A stretch of 64,000 bases of DNA from Streptomyces spinoverrucosus (GTDB taxonomy: Bacteria > Actinomycetota > Actinomycetes > Streptomycetales > Streptomycetaceae), in contig NZ_JADPZX010000001.1 in NCBI RefSeq assembly GCF_015712165.1, positions 186,001 to 250,000 of the forward strand, read 5' to 3'. The notes beneath the pieces are model-generated. The model saw only the letters and a list, made by a program, of their open reading frames with translations, was not told the DNA's origin and made no database searches. Numbering within the stretch: the stretch's first letter is position 1; each line of letters opens with the position of its first letter. Positions 34,459 through 43,171 of this stretch are shown in pieces. Position numbers and translations under genes: made by a program.

Positions 34459-35040
34459 TCAAAGTTCCCGACTGCGCCGGTACTGCTGGGGGCTGCTCCC
34501 GCGTTCTCGTTTGAACGCGGTGCTCAGTGCGGAGGCGCTCGCGTAGCCGACCTGGCGGGCCACGGCGGCGATGGTGGTGTCCGGTTCCTGGAGCAGGTCC
34601 GCGGCGGTGTCCAGCCGCCAGCCGGCGAGATAGGCCATCGGGGGCTCGCCAACCAGGTCGGTGAACCGGCGAGCCAGACCCGCGCGGGAGACACCGGCCC
34701 TGGCCGCCAGCGTGGCGACGGTCCACGGGTGGGCGGGGTCACTGTGGAGGAGCCGGAGCGTAGGGCCGATCACGGGATCGGCGAGCGCGCGGTACCAGGC
34801 CGGGGCCTCGGCCTCGGGGCGCGCGAACCATGTCCGGAGAGTGGTGACGAGCAGGAGGTCCAGTAGTCGGTCCAGGACGACCTGTTGGCCGGCTTCCTCC
34901 TTGGTGACTTCTTCGATGAGCATGCCGATCAGCAGGGAGGAGGGCTGAGCGTCGTGTGGGAGGACGAGATGGGGCGGCAGGGTGCGCAGGAGCCGGTGAC
35001 TGATCTCGCCGCTCATCTGGTACTTGCCGATCAGCATCAC
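34459..35040 (-). pseudogene. AraC-family regulator lacking its N-terminal part
   Basis: The sequence encodes the end of a cupin_6-type sensor domain (MSGEISHRLLRTLPPHLVLP) and a complete double helix-turn-helix AraC DNA-binding domain (VATLAARAGVSRAGLARRFT; IAAVARQVGYASASALSTAF; stop after RRSREL). About the first 100-120 residues of the normal 300-residue protein are missing. The frame continues a few codons above the ATG at 35040 (WATGDPDGAAV) and then hits acyl-CoA dehydrogenase sequence, so the head was removed by a deletion near 35070-35085. A shortened product could still bind DNA, but I treat it as broken. Confidence 0.75.
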
Positions 35041-35899
35041 TGCTGCCCCGTCGGGGTCGCCGGTGGCCCAAGTGCGCGCCCGCGCTCGCGGACCAGCTCG
35101 ATCAACCGGTCCAGCTCGTTGCGGAAGCGGATCGGCGCCTTGAGCGCGGTCGCGCCGCGCTCGAAGCCCAGCAGCGTCATGGCAACCGTCCAGCCGCGGT
35201 CGACCTCTCCCACGATCAGGCCGAGTTCGGTCGTCGCGTCGTCGAAGAAGATCTCGTTGAAGTCCGCCTCGCCGGTGAGGTTGCGGATCGGGCGGATGTC
35301 GATGCCGGGTTGGTCCAAGGGACCAGGAGCATGCTGATGCCGCGGTGCGCCGGGGCGTCGGGGTTGGTCCGGGCCAGGACGAACGCCCAGTTCGCCTTGT
35401 GTGCGCCGGACGACCACAGCTTCTGCCCGTTCAGTACCCACTGGTCGCCGGACCGCTCGGCCCGCAGGGACAGCGAGGCCAGGTCCGAGCCGGCGCCCGG
35501 CTCGGAGAAGCCCTGCGCGAAGACGTACTCGCCGGAGGCGATCCTTGGCAGAAACCGGCGCAGCAGGCTCGGGTCGCTCCAGCGCAGCATGGTGTTGCCC
35601 AGCATGGTGATGCCGAACTCGTCGTTGTCCGAGCCGAACGGAATCCCGGCAGCGGTCAACTCCTCGATGAGGACAGCCAGTTCGGTCGGCCCGAGGCCGG
35701 CGCCGCCGTACTCCCGGGGCCATGCCGGGGCAACCCAGCCGCGCCCGGCGAGCGCGGCCCGTGTGTCCTCCTGGAACGTCTCGCGCTCGAGCGGGTCGAG
35801 GGCGCCGATGCCCCGCCAGTCCGGCGGGACCAGGTCCGCCACGAACGCCTGGACCGAAGCGCGGAAGCGCTCGGCCGGTTCGCTGCTGTGCGGTTCCAC
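35037..35899 (-). pseudogene. Acyl-CoA dehydrogenase, frameshifted and C-terminally truncated
   Basis: A GTG start at 35899 with AGGAGG upstream opens an acyl-CoA dehydrogenase (WPREYGGAGLGPTELAVLIEE; FAQGFSEPGAGSDLASLSLR; ISMLLVP). Near 35320 one base is missing in CCN-TTG, and the family sequence continues in the next frame (LDQPGIDIRPIRNLTGEADF; GWTVAMTLLGFERGATALKA). After RLIELVRERGRA the homology stops and the frame runs into the AraC fragment, ending at 35037. The C-terminal four-helix part with the catalytic region is absent. It is divergent from the intact dehydrogenase gene at 36010, probably once its partner subunit. Confidence 0.88.
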
Positions 35900-36009
35900 C
35901 GCGGCCTCCTGGTGTCTTCGGTAAGCGGACGACCAGAACAGTTGCGTAGATAGACTCACTAGTCAATGCTGGGCGCCGTGGATTTCCCCCCGACGTGAGG
36001 AGGGCCCCG

Positions 36010-37107
36010 ATGCGCTTCACACCGACCGACGAACAGCTCGAACTGGGCCAAACCGCCAAGCGGTTGCTCGCCGCCCATGCCCGCAGGAATGCCCTGCCTC
36101 CGCCCTGGGGCGCCATCCCCCAGACCCTCAGCCGTGAGTTGTGGGCCTCGCTCGCCGACCTCGGGCTGCTCGGCCTGGGCGTGCCCGAGGAACTGGGTGG
36201 CTCGGGTGGCGGTGTCGCGGACCTGTGTGTCCTGGCCGAGCGGATGGGATCGGCCTTGCCGACCCTCCCGTTCGCCGCCACCGCGACCGTCGCCGCGGTG
36301 CTGGTCGAGCACGCCGACAGTCCGGGCGCGCGGGCCGCGCTGGCCGACGTCATGGGCGGCTCCGCCGTCGCCGTACCGGCCTGGGAGACCTTCCCCGCCG
36401 ACATGGTGCCCGGCCGGCGAGCGGGATCGCTGACGTTGAACGGCGCGGCGGCGGACGGCGTACTGGCAGCGGTGCCGTTCGGCCTCGACGCCGAACTGTT
36501 GCTGGTCTTCGCCGACGAGGGCGACGCCCCGGCGCGGGCGGCCTTCGTGGAACTCGCCGAACCGGCCACCGCACGGACCTCCGTGGAGTCGCTGGACGTC
36601 ACCGAGCCGATGGCGAGCCTGCGGCTGACCGGTGCGCCCGCCGTACCCCTTGGACCGCTCGGCGCGCATACGGTCGCCCGCTTGCTCACCGTGCTGGCAG
36701 CCGAGCTCATCGGCACCGGGCGACGCGCGCTGGAGGGCGCCGTTGAGTATGCCGGGCAGCGGCGGCAGTTCGGTCGGCCGATCGGATCGTTCCAGGCCAT
36801 CAAGCACGTCCTCGCGGACCGGGCTGTCCAGCTCGACGCCGCCTGGATGCTGGTCCAGGGGGCGGCCCAGGCCGTCGACAGCGAGCGCGCCGACGCCGAG
36901 GTGGCGGCTCGTACCGCGCTCGCGGCGGCGGCCGACGCGGTCGAGTCCGTGACGGCCGACGCCCTGCAGACCCATGGGGGCATCGGCTTCACCTGGGAGC
37001 ACCCGTCCCACGTACTGCTCAGGCGGGCCCGTGCGCGGCGCTCGCTTCTCGGCCCCTCGGCCCACCGGCTCGACGTACTCGCCGACCGTCTCCTCGGGTC
37101 GGCGTAA
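36010..37107 (+). CDS. Acyl-CoA dehydrogenase-family flavoprotein
   Basis: The 365-residue protein follows the acyl-CoA dehydrogenase plan: N-terminal helices (MRFTPTDEQLELGQTAKRLL), a beta domain, and the C-terminal helical domain with YAGQRRQFGRPIGSFQAIKHVLAD (about residues 250-273) and ALQTHGGIGFTWEHPSHVLLRRA. Its beta domain is short and the FAD-contact GAGSD-type loop is not evident. That fits the second subunit of heteromeric dehydrogenases, whose partner would be the broken gene across the divergent promoter. I chose the ATG at 36010 with GAGGAGGG upstream. It heads a probable lipid/aromatic catabolic unit. Confidence 0.85.
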   Translation: MRFTPTDEQLELGQTAKRLLAAHARRNALPPPWGAIPQTLSRELWASLADLGLLGLGVPEELGGSGGGVADLCVLAERMGSALPTLPFAATATVAAVLVEHADSPGARAALADVMGGSAVAVPAWETFPADMVPGRRAGSLTLNGAAADGVLAAVPFGLDAELLLVFADEGDAPARAAFVELAEPATARTSVESLDVTEPMASLRLTGAPAVPLGPLGAHTVARLLTVLAAELIGTGRRALEGAVEYAGQRRQFGRPIGSFQAIKHVLADRAVQLDAAWMLVQGAAQAVDSERADAEVAARTALAAAADAVESVTADALQTHGGIGFTWEHPSHVLLRRARARRSLLGPSAHRLDVLADRLLGSA

Positions 37108-37192
37108 CTGCCCCGACCAATGAGTCGAATCCGTGCATCTTTAGAGCACTTTGTTACGAGATCTTCGCTACTGAACGAGGAGGCCGCAGGCC

Positions 37193-37717
37193 ATGGAGTG
37201 GACAGGCGCGCGCTACGCGGACAAGCCGACGGTCGAGGTGCCGATCTGGATCGCCGCCCCGCCGGAACGGGTGTGGGGGCTGGTGACCGACATCGAGCTG
37301 ATGCCGCGCATGAGCGCGGAGTTGCAGTCGGTGGAGTGGCTGGACGGGGGAACAGGACCCGCGCCAGGGGCCCGCTTCGTGGGCCGGAGCAAGCACGAGG
37401 CGTTCGGTGAGTGGGCCACCACCTCCCACGTTGTGGAGTACGAGCCGCCCAGGGTGTTCGCCTGGGCGGTCGAGGACCCCGAGCAGCCGTCGGCGATCTG
37501 GCGATTCACCCTCGACCCCAAGGACGGCGGGACGCTGTTGCGGCAGTGGATGCAGCTGGGTCCGGGCCGCTCCGGTCTCTCCTTCGCCATCGACCGCATG
37601 CCGGAGAAGGAACAGAAGATCGTCTTCGTGCGGATGAGGGAGTTCGAGAGCAACATCGGCGTCACCCTCACAGCAATCAAGAAGCTTGCGGAAGAGTCCG
37701 GAAAGGCGAGTGTGTGA
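37193..37717 (+). CDS. SRPBCC-family (START-like) protein
   Basis: The 174-residue protein has the SRPBCC fold pattern: VEVPIWIAAPPERVWGLVTDIELMPRMSAELQSVEW at residues 15-50, a central VGRSKHEAFGEWATTSHVVEYEPPRVFAWAV and a long C-terminal helix. These proteins bind hydrophobic ligands; some act as cyclases or hydrolases. GAGGAGG lies nine bases before the ATG. It is coupled to the next gene by a TGATG overlap, and the neighbouring acyl-CoA dehydrogenase suggests a lipid-like ligand. Confidence 0.85.
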   Translation: MEWTGARYADKPTVEVPIWIAAPPERVWGLVTDIELMPRMSAELQSVEWLDGGTGPAPGARFVGRSKHEAFGEWATTSHVVEYEPPRVFAWAVEDPEQPSAIWRFTLDPKDGGTLLRQWMQLGPGRSGLSFAIDRMPEKEQKIVFVRMREFESNIGVTLTAIKKLAEESGKASV

Positions 37718-38778
37718 TGCGTACGTCGACCACGATCGAGGCATCCGGGGGCAGTTGGCCGGAGACGGTGGACTTCGTCACCGAGGCGGAGAAGCTGGGC
37801 CTGGACATCTGCTGGGTGGCGGAGGCCTGGGGCTCCGAGGCGCCTTCGCCGCTGGGGTATCTCGCCGCGCGGACGGAGCGCATGCTGCTCGGCTCCGGGA
37901 TCATCCAGCTCGCCACGCGCACGCCGATGGCCATCGCCCGAGCGGCGATCACCCTGTCGCAGATCTCCCAGGGGCGCTTCCTGTTGGGACTCGGCCCGTC
38001 CGGCCCGCAGGTGATCGAGGGACTGCACGGCGTCCCCTTCGGCCGACCGTTGTCACGGATGCGGGAAACCGTCGAGATCGTGCGGCAGGCTGTCGCGGGT
38101 GAGAAAGTCTCCTACGCCGGGCGGGAGTTCCGGATCCCGCTGCCCGGTGGGGACGCCAAGCCCATGCGTCTGTCGATGCGCGCCGAGCACGACATCCCGG
38201 TCTACCTGGCGACCCTCTCGCCGAAGATGCTGCACCTGACCGGCGAAGTAGCCGACGGCTGGCTCGGCACCAGCTTCGTTCCCGAGGGCGCCAAGGAGGC
38301 CTACTTCGACCACCTGGACGCGGGCCTCACCGCCTCCGGCCGCTCACGCGCGGACTTCGACATCTGCCAGGGCGCCGAGGTGGCCTTCGCCGAGGACGAG
38401 GACGCGCTGCGGGCGATGGTGGCGGGCCGGAAGAAGGAACTGGCCTTCAGCCTGGGCGGCATGGGCTCCACGAGCACCAACTTCTACAACAACGCCTACA
38501 GCCGCCAGGGCTGGGCCGACGTGGCCGCCGAGGTCCGGATGCGCTGGCAGGCCGGCGACCGGGACGGCGCGGCAGACCTGGTCACCGACGAGATGGTGCT
38601 GGGCACCACGCTCATCGGCACCGAGGACATGGTGCGGGACCGGCTGCGGGTGTGGCGCGACGCCGGCGTCGACACCGTCCGCTTCTACCCCGCCGGGGAG
38701 ACGCTGGACGCCCGGCTCACCACCCTGGGCCGGGCCCTCGACCTGGTCCGTGACATGGAGCGCGAGCCGGGCCGGTAA
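37717..38778 (+). CDS. LLM-class (F420-dependent) oxidoreductase
   Basis: The 353-residue TIM-barrel protein matches the luciferase-like monooxygenase family: TEAEKLGLDICWVAEAWGSEAPSPLGYLAART, GSGIIQLATRTPMAIARAA, SQGRFLLGLGPSGPQVIEG. Actinobacterial members mostly use coenzyme F420, and this one follows the F420 pattern, though FMN cannot be excluded. Substrate unknown. It shares the operon with the SRPBCC protein and the acyl-CoA dehydrogenase. Confidence 0.88.
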   Translation: MRTSTTIEASGGSWPETVDFVTEAEKLGLDICWVAEAWGSEAPSPLGYLAARTERMLLGSGIIQLATRTPMAIARAAITLSQISQGRFLLGLGPSGPQVIEGLHGVPFGRPLSRMRETVEIVRQAVAGEKVSYAGREFRIPLPGGDAKPMRLSMRAEHDIPVYLATLSPKMLHLTGEVADGWLGTSFVPEGAKEAYFDHLDAGLTASGRSRADFDICQGAEVAFAEDEDALRAMVAGRKKELAFSLGGMGSTSTNFYNNAYSRQGWADVAAEVRMRWQAGDRDGAADLVTDEMVLGTTLIGTEDMVRDRLRVWRDAGVDTVRFYPAGETLDARLTTLGRALDLVRDMEREPGR

Positions 38779-38797
38779 CCCGGGCGCGCGAAGACAC

Positions 38798-38833
38798 CGC
38801 CCCCGGTCCGGCGAGGGCACCGGACCGGGGGCG
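38798..38833 (+). terminator. Very strong hairpin terminator
   Basis: CGCCCCCGGTCCGG (38798-38811) pairs perfectly over 14 bases with CCGGACCGGGGGCG (38820-38833) around an eight-base loop, 20 bases after the LLM oxidoreductase stop. Confidence 0.9.
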
Positions 38834-38925
38834 GCACCCACCACTGCGGCTGCTTGCCGCTCGGCTTGCCGATTCCACACGTCCGAAATGCTGAGTCCTA
38901 TGGTGAGACCTATATGCTGAGGGTC

Positions 38926-39423
38926 ATGAGGCGGACCTCTTTCGCGAACTGGCCTTGTTCCGTCGCGCGCACCATGGACATGCTCGGGGACTGGTGGACG
39001 CCGCTGGTCCTGCGGGAGGCCTTCTACGGGATCAAGCGGTTCGACGCCTTCCAGCGGGAGCTCGGCATCGCTCGCAACACCTTGACGGACCGTCTGCGCC
39101 GCCTGGTCGATGAGGGCCTCATGGAGAAGCAGGCCTACCAGCACGAGCCGGTGCGCTACGACTACGTGCTCACGGAGAAGGGGCGCGACTTCTTCGGCGT
39201 GTTGGCTGCCATGAACACCTGGGGCAACCGCTGGCTCAGCGGCGAGCAGGGACCGCCGGTGGTCTTCCACCACGACCGCTGCGGCCACGAGAGCAACGCC
39301 GAGGTGGTGTGCGCCTCTTGCAAGGAACCGATGACGGCCGACGACACCCATCCTCGCCTCGGCCCCGGCTATCCCCAGCACCTCGCCGAGCGCCCGGACA
39401 TCCGGAGTCGCTTTACCGCCTGA
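38926..39423 (+). CDS. HxlR-family transcriptional regulator
   Basis: The 165-residue protein has the HxlR winged helix: WPCSVARTMDMLGDWWTPLVLREAFYGIKRFDAFQRELGIARNTLTDRLRRLV, with the redox/effector-type Cys near the N-terminus. The C-terminal part adds a Cys/His cluster CGHESNAEVVCASC that may bind metal. I chose the ATG at 38926 (MRRTSFANWP); GAGGG lies close before it. An ATG at 38914 is possible. No target gene is adjacent in the divergent direction. Confidence 0.9.
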   Translation: MRRTSFANWPCSVARTMDMLGDWWTPLVLREAFYGIKRFDAFQRELGIARNTLTDRLRRLVDEGLMEKQAYQHEPVRYDYVLTEKGRDFFGVLAAMNTWGNRWLSGEQGPPVVFHHDRCGHESNAEVVCASCKEPMTADDTHPRLGPGYPQHLAERPDIRSRFTA

Positions 39424-39446
39424 GAGGCGTGACCCTCATCGACAGC

Positions 39447-39467
39447 GCGGGCCTCTCCCCGGCCCGC
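39447..39467 (+). terminator. Hairpin terminator after HxlR gene
   Basis: GCGGGCC (39447-39453) pairs with GGCCCGC (39461-39467) around a seven-base loop, 24 bases after the stop. Confidence 0.6.
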
Positions 39468-39532
39468 CCGGTCGACCGTCGGCGCCGGAACGACAGCCGC
39501 TGGAGCAGGCGGCACTGTCTCCGGCATGCGCA

Positions 39533-39685
39533 TCAGCGTGATGACACAGCCAGTGCGCCGTCCTTGGACGTCAGGAGGGCACCGATCTCATCCAGCTCGC
39601 GGTCGCGGCAGTCGGGGGCGAACGCGATCGCCGGCATCGCGATCAGCGTCGTCACGATCACGAAACCGATCACCATCCACAGACT
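39533..39685 (-). pseudogene. Possible C-terminal remnant of an MHS/MFS transporter
   Basis: The minus-strand frame reads SLWMVIGFVIVTTLIAMPAI, then AFAPDCRDRELDEIG, and ends at a stop at 39533. A last membrane span followed by AP-x-C/T-R-x-R-E/D-L is how many MFS metabolite transporters end. No preceding spans are present; upstream sequence is the LysR gene end. I regard it as debris. Confidence 0.4.
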
Positions 39686-39771
39686 GCTCGCAGTACTGGG
39701 CGGGCAGGGGTGCGTAGACCATGGTGCGGGCAAGGAAAGGATACGTATCCGCGCCGGGCCGTTCACATACG

Positions 39772-40731
39772 TCAGTTCCCCGGCACTGCAGGAAGAGGGA
39801 CGTCGCCGGCAACCGCCTCGTCCGGTGCGCTCTGCTCCTCACTCCCGGTGTCCAGGACGGTCGCGCGGAAGGAAGCGACGATGGGTCGGAGATCGATCCG
39901 ATGCCAGGCCGCCCACAAGCGCACGGACCCGTGGAACCAGGGGAGTTCACGCACCGTAATGCCCTGCGTGCGACCGCGTAGCACGCTCTTCTGGACGAAC
40001 GCCATCCCGAGCCCGGAGGCGACGAGACCGAGCGCCGTGAAGGACTCCGGGGCCTCGAGCCGCATGTCGGGCGTGAACCCCGCGGCCGCGCAGGACGCGA
40101 CGAAGCTGTCACGCCAGGCGGGATCCTGACTGTCCTCGATGGCGATCCACGGCTGCGCGTCCAGATCCGCCGGCAGGATCTCAGCGCCGTCGGCGAGGGG
40201 GTGGCCACTCGGCATGGCCAGCAGCAGCGGGTCCTCGAGAAGGAGGGTGCTGCGCAGGTCGGGGTCCGTCTCCGGCGGCGCCTCCGGAACCAGGGCGATG
40301 TCCAGGCTGCGTTGGCGCAGTCCCTCGAACTGCTGGGGTGCGGGGAGGTCGTAGAGCGCCACGTGGATCCCGGGACGCTCGGAGTGCAGGGCGCGCAGGG
40401 CCCGGGGCAGCAGGCCGGTGTGCATGGCATCGCCCACGTACCCCACGCACAGCCCGCCCTCCTCGCCCCGGCCGAGGCGCCGGCCCAGGTTCTCCAGGCG
40501 GTCCGCGTGCCGCAGCAGGGCCGTGGCCTCGCTCAGGAACACGCGGCCGTCCGAGGTGAGCCGGATGCGCTGCTGGCTGCGCTCGAACAGCGTCAGCCCC
40601 AGGTTCTTCTCCAGCTGCGCGATCTGGCGGCTCAGCGGCGACTGTGAGATGTGCAGGCGGTCGGCCGCCCGGCCGACGTGCTCCTCCTCGGCGACGACCA
40701 CGAAATAGCGCAATTGACGCAGGTCAAGCAT
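39772..40731 (-). CDS. LysR-family transcriptional regulator
   Basis: The 319-residue protein begins MLDLRQLRYFVVVAEEEHVGRAADRLHISQSPLSRQIAQLEKNLGLTLFER, a standard LysR helix-turn-helix, and has a substrate-binding effector domain (VGYVGDAMHTGLLPRALRAL; GLVASGLGMAFVQKSVLRG). I chose the ATG at 40731 with GAGAGG six bases upstream. It is divergent from an aldo-keto reductase gene and probably controls it through the inverted repeat at 40758-40774. Confidence 0.93.
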   Translation of the reverse strand: MLDLRQLRYFVVVAEEEHVGRAADRLHISQSPLSRQIAQLEKNLGLTLFERSQQRIRLTSDGRVFLSEATALLRHADRLENLGRRLGRGEEGGLCVGYVGDAMHTGLLPRALRALHSERPGIHVALYDLPAPQQFEGLRQRSLDIALVPEAPPETDPDLRSTLLLEDPLLLAMPSGHPLADGAEILPADLDAQPWIAIEDSQDPAWRDSFVASCAAAGFTPDMRLEAPESFTALGLVASGLGMAFVQKSVLRGRTQGITVRELPWFHGSVRLWAAWHRIDLRPIVASFRATVLDTGSEEQSAPDEAVAGDVPLPAVPGN

Positions 40732-40757
40732 GTGAGACCTCTCGGGACTCAAGTGTG

Positions 40758-40774
40758 TCCAAGCAAGTCTTGGA
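40758..40774. promoter_or_regulatory. Probable LysR binding site (TCCAAG-N5-CTTGGA)
   Basis: TCCAAG (40758-40763) and CTTGGA (40769-40774) form a perfect inverted repeat with five bases between, in the divergent promoter region. The T-N11-A type interval is typical of LysR sites. Confidence 0.6.
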
Positions 40775-40876
40775 CCGTCTCATGTATCGATCCTAACCTC
40801 GACAGAGCAAGAGCCGCGGAGTAGGTGAAACCTCTCAAACTTCGCGTTACGCCATAGAGAGCGAAGGATCTTCCTC

Positions 40877-41884
40877 ATGGGCATCAAGTCACTTCTGACC
40901 GGTTCCCTCGGCTTCGGCACCGCGCCGCTGGGCAATATGTTCCGTGCCATCCCCGACGAGGAGGCCGCCGCCACCGTCGACGCGGCCTGGGATCACGACA
41001 TCCGCTACTTCGACAGCGCCCCCTTCTACGGGGCGGGGCTGTCGGAGATCCGTCTCGGTGACGCTCTGGCGGGCCGGCCCCGTGACGAGTTCGTCCTGAG
41101 CACCAAGGTCGGCCGCGTCATCCTCAATGAGGTGGAGGACCCTGCTTCCCGGGATCTGGGCGAGAAGGGCGGCCTGTTCGAGCACGGCCGTCCGAACAAG
41201 ATGGTCAACGACTACACGGCGGACGCCACGAGGCGTTCCATCGAGGACAGTCTTGAGCGTCTGAAGACCGACCGCCTGGACATCGTGTGGGTGCACGACG
41301 TCGCCCAGGACTTCTACGGTGACGAGTGGCTGGCCGCGTACGAGTCCGCCCGCACCGGTGCTTTCCGCGTCCTGCAGGAGCTCCGTGACCAGGGTGTCAT
41401 CAAGGCCTGGGGCCTCGGTGTCAACCGTGTGGAGCCTCTTGAACTGACGCTGGACCTGGACGAGCCCAAGCCGGACGCGTTCCTGCTGGCCGGCCGTTAC
41501 ACCCTCCTCGACCACGGCCGGGCCCTTCAGCGGCTGCTGCCGGATGCCACCGAGCAGGGTGTCGACATCGTCGTCGGTGGCCCCTACAGTTCCGGGATTC
41601 TCGCCGGTGGGCAGCACTTCGAGTACCAGAAGGCCCCGGCGGAGATCGTTGCCAAGGTCGAGCGGATCAAGGCACTCGCCGCCAAGCACGGCGTGAGCAT
41701 CAAGGCCGCCGCACTCCACTCCCTGGCCCACCCCGCCGTCGCAGCCGTCATCCCCGGTGCCTCGCGGCCCAGCCGCATCGCCGAAGACGTCGCCGCACTG
41801 GAGGAGACCATCCCGGCCGCCTTCTGGGCAGACCTGCGGGACCAGGAGCTCATCGCCACCGACGCCTCCGCCCCTACCGCCTGA
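40877..41884 (+). CDS. Aldo/keto reductase (D-threo-aldose/L-fucose dehydrogenase-like)
   Basis: The 335-residue TIM-barrel protein shows the family catalytic set: IRYFDSAPFYGAGLSEIRLGDAL (Asp and Tyr), VLSTKVGRVI (Lys) and DIVWVHDV (His). The C-terminal GASRPSRIAEDVAAL binds the cofactor. The sequence type is that of aldose dehydrogenases acting on L-fucose or D-threo-aldoses with NAD(P). It is divergent from its presumed LysR regulator and is followed by a small SRPBCC gene. Confidence 0.9.
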   Translation: MGIKSLLTGSLGFGTAPLGNMFRAIPDEEAAATVDAAWDHDIRYFDSAPFYGAGLSEIRLGDALAGRPRDEFVLSTKVGRVILNEVEDPASRDLGEKGGLFEHGRPNKMVNDYTADATRRSIEDSLERLKTDRLDIVWVHDVAQDFYGDEWLAAYESARTGAFRVLQELRDQGVIKAWGLGVNRVEPLELTLDLDEPKPDAFLLAGRYTLLDHGRALQRLLPDATEQGVDIVVGGPYSSGILAGGQHFEYQKAPAEIVAKVERIKALAAKHGVSIKAAALHSLAHPAVAAVIPGASRPSRIAEDVAALEETIPAAFWADLRDQELIATDASAPTA

Positions 41885-41938
41885 CACATCAACGCCCCTG
41901 TCGCCCAACACTCCCGCCGTACCGAAGAAGGACCCGCA

Positions 41939-42358
41939 ATGGCCACCACCACCGCATCCCTCGACATCCCGCAGAGCCCCGACCGCGTCTGGCAACTGAT
42001 CGGCGGCTTCGGATCCCTGCCCGACTGGCTCCCCTACATCCCCGCGAGCGAACTGAGCGAAGGCGGCCGCGTGCGGACGCTGACCAACGAGGACGGCGGC
42101 ACCATCGTCGAACGCCTCCAGGCCTTCGACCAGGAGACGCGCAGCTACTCCTACGCCATCGAGCAGGCGCCGTTCCCGGTGACCGGCTACCTCTCCACCC
42201 TGACCGTGCATGCCGTGCCCGGCCGCCCCGACGCCTCGCGCGTCGAGTGGTCCGGCAGCTTCACCCCCGTCGGTGTCAGCGACGCCGAGGCCGAGGACCT
42301 CTTCCACGGCATCTACACCGACGGCCTCGCCGCGCTTCTGAAGACCGTGAGCGCCTGA
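41939..42358 (+). CDS. SRPBCC-family (polyketide cyclase/MxaD-like) protein
   Basis: The 139-residue protein reads SLDIPQSPDRVWQLIGGFGSLPDWLPYIPASELSEGG at the N-terminus and ends with the amphipathic helix IYTDGLAALLKTVSA, the usual layout of MxaD/START-like SRPBCC proteins. It likely binds a small hydrophobic ligand. GAAGAAGGA lies eight bases before the ATG; it is 54 bases after the aldo-keto reductase and probably cotranscribed. Confidence 0.85.
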   Translation: MATTTASLDIPQSPDRVWQLIGGFGSLPDWLPYIPASELSEGGRVRTLTNEDGGTIVERLQAFDQETRSYSYAIEQAPFPVTGYLSTLTVHAVPGRPDASRVEWSGSFTPVGVSDAEAEDLFHGIYTDGLAALLKTVSA

Positions 42359-42376
42359 AGCACGACATGGTCTGCT

Positions 42377-42406
42377 GAGCACCGCCGGTTCCCGCCGGCG
42401 GTGCTC
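42377..42406. terminator. Bidirectional hairpin terminator
   Basis: GAGCACCGCCGG (42377-42388) pairs perfectly over 12 bases with CCGGCGGTGCTC (42395-42406) around a six-base loop, between the convergent SRPBCC and TetR genes. Confidence 0.88.
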
Positions 42407-42455
42407 GGCGATACTCCACGCCGCGGCCGAGTCCGCTGATCAGCGTGTGGCCATG

Positions 42456-43049
42456 TCAGATACGGGTCTGAGGGCGGCGTTCCCCCTTGGCCTGACTGCT
42501 CCCCGCGCTGGTCAGAATCGCGCTCGCGACCACCTCGAAGAGGCGATCGGCGCGTGGCGCGAGCGAGGGTTGATCGCCGAGCCAGGCGAGCATGGCAATC
42601 AGCGCGAACAGGTCGGCGCCGTCGATATCGCTGCGCGCCACGCCTGCGGCCTGGGCACGGGTGAGGAGCCGCGCACCGGCTGCGCGCAGGGTGACGCACG
42701 AAGCATGGAGTGCGGATTCGGTGTCCTCGATGGCGGCTGCCATCAGCACGGTCACGCCCCGGTACTCGGTTGTCCACGCGACGCAGTCGCGCAGCCATGA
42801 AACCAGCGCGTCTTCGGGCGAGCTCGACGTCTCCAACTCGCCTGCGCTTGCCGTCAGTTCGTCGAAGCTCGTGCGGAGCAGGGCTTCGAGCAGCGCCTCG
42901 CGCGTCGGGAAGTGCCGCAGCAGCGTCGCGAGTCCGACATCCGCCCTGCGCGCGATGTCGCGCAGTGACACGTCGACACCTTGCTCGGTGATGGCGGTGC
43001 CCGCTACGGCGAGCAGGTGGTCGCGGTTCTTCCTGGCGTCGGCCCGCAT
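42456..43049 (-). CDS. TetR-family transcriptional regulator
   Basis: The 197-residue protein has a TetR helix-turn-helix, VDVSLRDIARRADVGLATLLRHFPTREALLEALLR (residues 25-59), and a helical ligand domain (ALVSWLRDCVAWTTEYRGVTVLMAAAIED). It is divergent from an MDR oxidoreductase gene. Three copies of an 18-base sequence in the region between them are its likely operators, so it should repress both itself and the reductase until a small molecule binds. Confidence 0.92.
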   Translation of the reverse strand: MRADARKNRDHLLAVAGTAITEQGVDVSLRDIARRADVGLATLLRHFPTREALLEALLRTSFDELTASAGELETSSSPEDALVSWLRDCVAWTTEYRGVTVLMAAAIEDTESALHASCVTLRAAGARLLTRAQAAGVARSDIDGADLFALIAMLAWLGDQPSLAPRADRLFEVVASAILTSAGSSQAKGERRPQTRI

Positions 43050-43075
43050 CTGCCCCTCTTGTGTCCCTCTTGACT

Positions 43076-43138
43076 ATCCGGATCAGTGATCCATATATTC
43101 GGATCAGTGGTCCATTTATGTGGACCGCTGATCCGGAT
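43076..43138. promoter_or_regulatory. Three-site TetR operator array
   Basis: ATCCGGATCAGTGATCCA (43076-43093) is repeated as ATTCGGATCAGTGGTCCA (43097-43114), 21 bases (two helical turns) on, and as its inverted copy TGGACCGCTGATCCGGAT (43121-43138). The second and third copies face each other. The array fills the divergent promoter region between the TetR gene and the MDR reductase gene and is far more AT-rich than its surroundings. Confidence 0.85.
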
Positions 43139-43171
43139 AAGCGTATCTGCTGGCAGGAGCAGGAGAAAACG

